From: Saccharofermentans sp.
GTDB lineage: Bacteria; Bacillota; Clostridia; Saccharofermentanales; Saccharofermentanaceae
Direction of reading: 5' to 3'
DNA length: 45,775 bases
Assembly (NCBI GenBank): GCA_024692235.1
Contig: JAILMW010000027.1
Location: forward strand, 1 to 45,775
Shown here piece after piece: positions 45,292-45,775 of the stretch; the stretch's first letter is position 1; every line of letters starts with the position of its first letter. The translations under genes and the position numbers were made by a program. The notes beneath the pieces are model-generated. The model saw nothing but the letters and a program-made list of their open reading frames with translations. It was not told where the DNA came from and made no database searches.

Positions 45292-45775
45292 ATGACTAAC
45301 AGATTCAGTAGAAGACTGCAGCTTATCACTATTTTACTCATTATCTCATCCTTTATAGGAGCACTTCCATGGCGAGAGATAAGAGCCGATATGAATACTC
45401 ATGGTGAATACGATGCATATCCGCTGAGTATAACATACGATCAAGCAGCGACATGGGATACCAGTACTCAGGGAGAATTCACTCTTACTAATGTCTCCGA
45501 GTTCGAGATAACCTCCTGGACACTTGGAGTAGATTACTTCGAGGATGTTACAATCTCCAATATCTGGAATGCAACAGATATAACGACTGAAGAAGATGAG
45601 AACCTTCACATATCAGGTAATGTCTCCATACCTGCAGGTGAGAGTTATACATTCGGTCTTATAGCGACATCAGAGGAGAATGCTCCTGTCGCACCTTCTG
45701 ATATCAATACGATCAATTTCATTTCAGTTGATCCTAATGAAGAACCTGCTGAAGAGAACGTTGAAGAAGTCGCCG
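45292..45775 (+). CDS. Secreted protein with CBM2-like domain (3' end beyond window)
   Basis: Open to the right edge, 161 codons seen. A signal peptide covers about residues 1-32 (MTNRFSRRLQLITILLIISS ... RA). Residues 45-130 look like a family 2-type carbohydrate-binding module: ITSWTLGVDY, ISNIWNA, then VSIPAGESYTFGLIATS, matching the W-T-L, WNA and PG-S-FG pattern of that fold. An acidic PEEPAEENVEE linker follows, so a further domain is expected downstream. GGAGAG is 8 bases before the ATG. Polysaccharide or cell-surface binding is inferred. Confidence 0.65.
   Translation, partial: MTNRFSRRLQLITILLIISSFIGALPWREIRADMNTHGEYDAYPLSITYDQAATWDTSTQGEFTLTNVSEFEITSWTLGVDYFEDVTISNIWNATDITTEEDENLHISGNVSIPAGESYTFGLIATSEENAPVAPSDINTINFISVDPNEEPAEENVEEVA

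Overview
The window reads as a chromosomal segment of a low-to-moderate GC, anaerobic, Gram-positive bacterium of the class Clostridia. Several things point that way: a very large cell-wall-anchored adhesin built from CnaB/SpaA-type domains, a secreted protein with clostridial hydrophobic (ChW) repeats, indolepyruvate:ferredoxin oxidoreductase, mini-ribonuclease III beside cysS and rlmB, a SAM-I (S-box) riboswitch before metK, and a compact Tad/Flp pilus locus. No phage, transposase, integrase or CRISPR array was seen. A gut or rumen habitat is likely but is inference only.

Layout. 1-385: tail of an upstream gene, two hairpins, then a leader that can fold over the ribosome binding site of the next gene. 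386-8932: a 2848-residue sortase-type adhesin with seven tandem CnaB repeats. 8961-10620 (minus strand): a small membrane protein and a radical SAM protein; the latter is preceded by an 11-codon ORF, a long hairpin and an operator-embedded promoter. 10699-10785: tRNA-Leu(AAG). 10897-11012: a duplicated 45-bp element that carries the promoter of iorAB (11047-13418). 13600-17043: small membrane proteins, a HAD phosphatase, a GNAT acetyltransferase and an 8-oxoguanine glycosylase. 17256-19301: secreted ChW-repeat glucosaminidase. 19391-20584: RlmL-type methyltransferase, apparently leaderless. 20585-21013: AT-rich intergenic region with repeated 9-mers. 21014-23393: proA, rpiB, upp.

23490-30032 is an F1Fo ATP synthase operon in the order a-c-b-(delta/alpha)-gamma-beta-epsilon. 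No normal delta gene is present. Instead the C-terminal domain of delta is fused in frame to the N-terminus of a full-length alpha subunit, and the delta N-terminal domain is absent. This is the strongest candidate for something undescribed. The convergent minus-strand block 34925-30025 encodes a minimal Tad/Flp pilus machine: TadZ-like protein, CpaF/TadA ATPase, a TadB-TadC fusion, a 58-residue Flp pilin and an FHA protein.

35035-39497 is a SAM-riboswitch operon, metK-recD2-comF, which puts a DNA helicase and a ComF-like protein downstream of a methionine-cycle switch. 39532-39731 holds a structured RNA with its own strong promoter, followed by cysE, cysS, mrnC, rlmB and a lipoprotein. The window closes with a tyrosine phosphatase on the minus strand and the start of a secreted protein with a CBM2-like domain, again with a leader that can hide its ribosome binding site.

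Many promoters here share an extended -10 element, TGTTATAAT, with little or no -35 box. All function assignments come from reading motifs by eye; no database or folding search was run.
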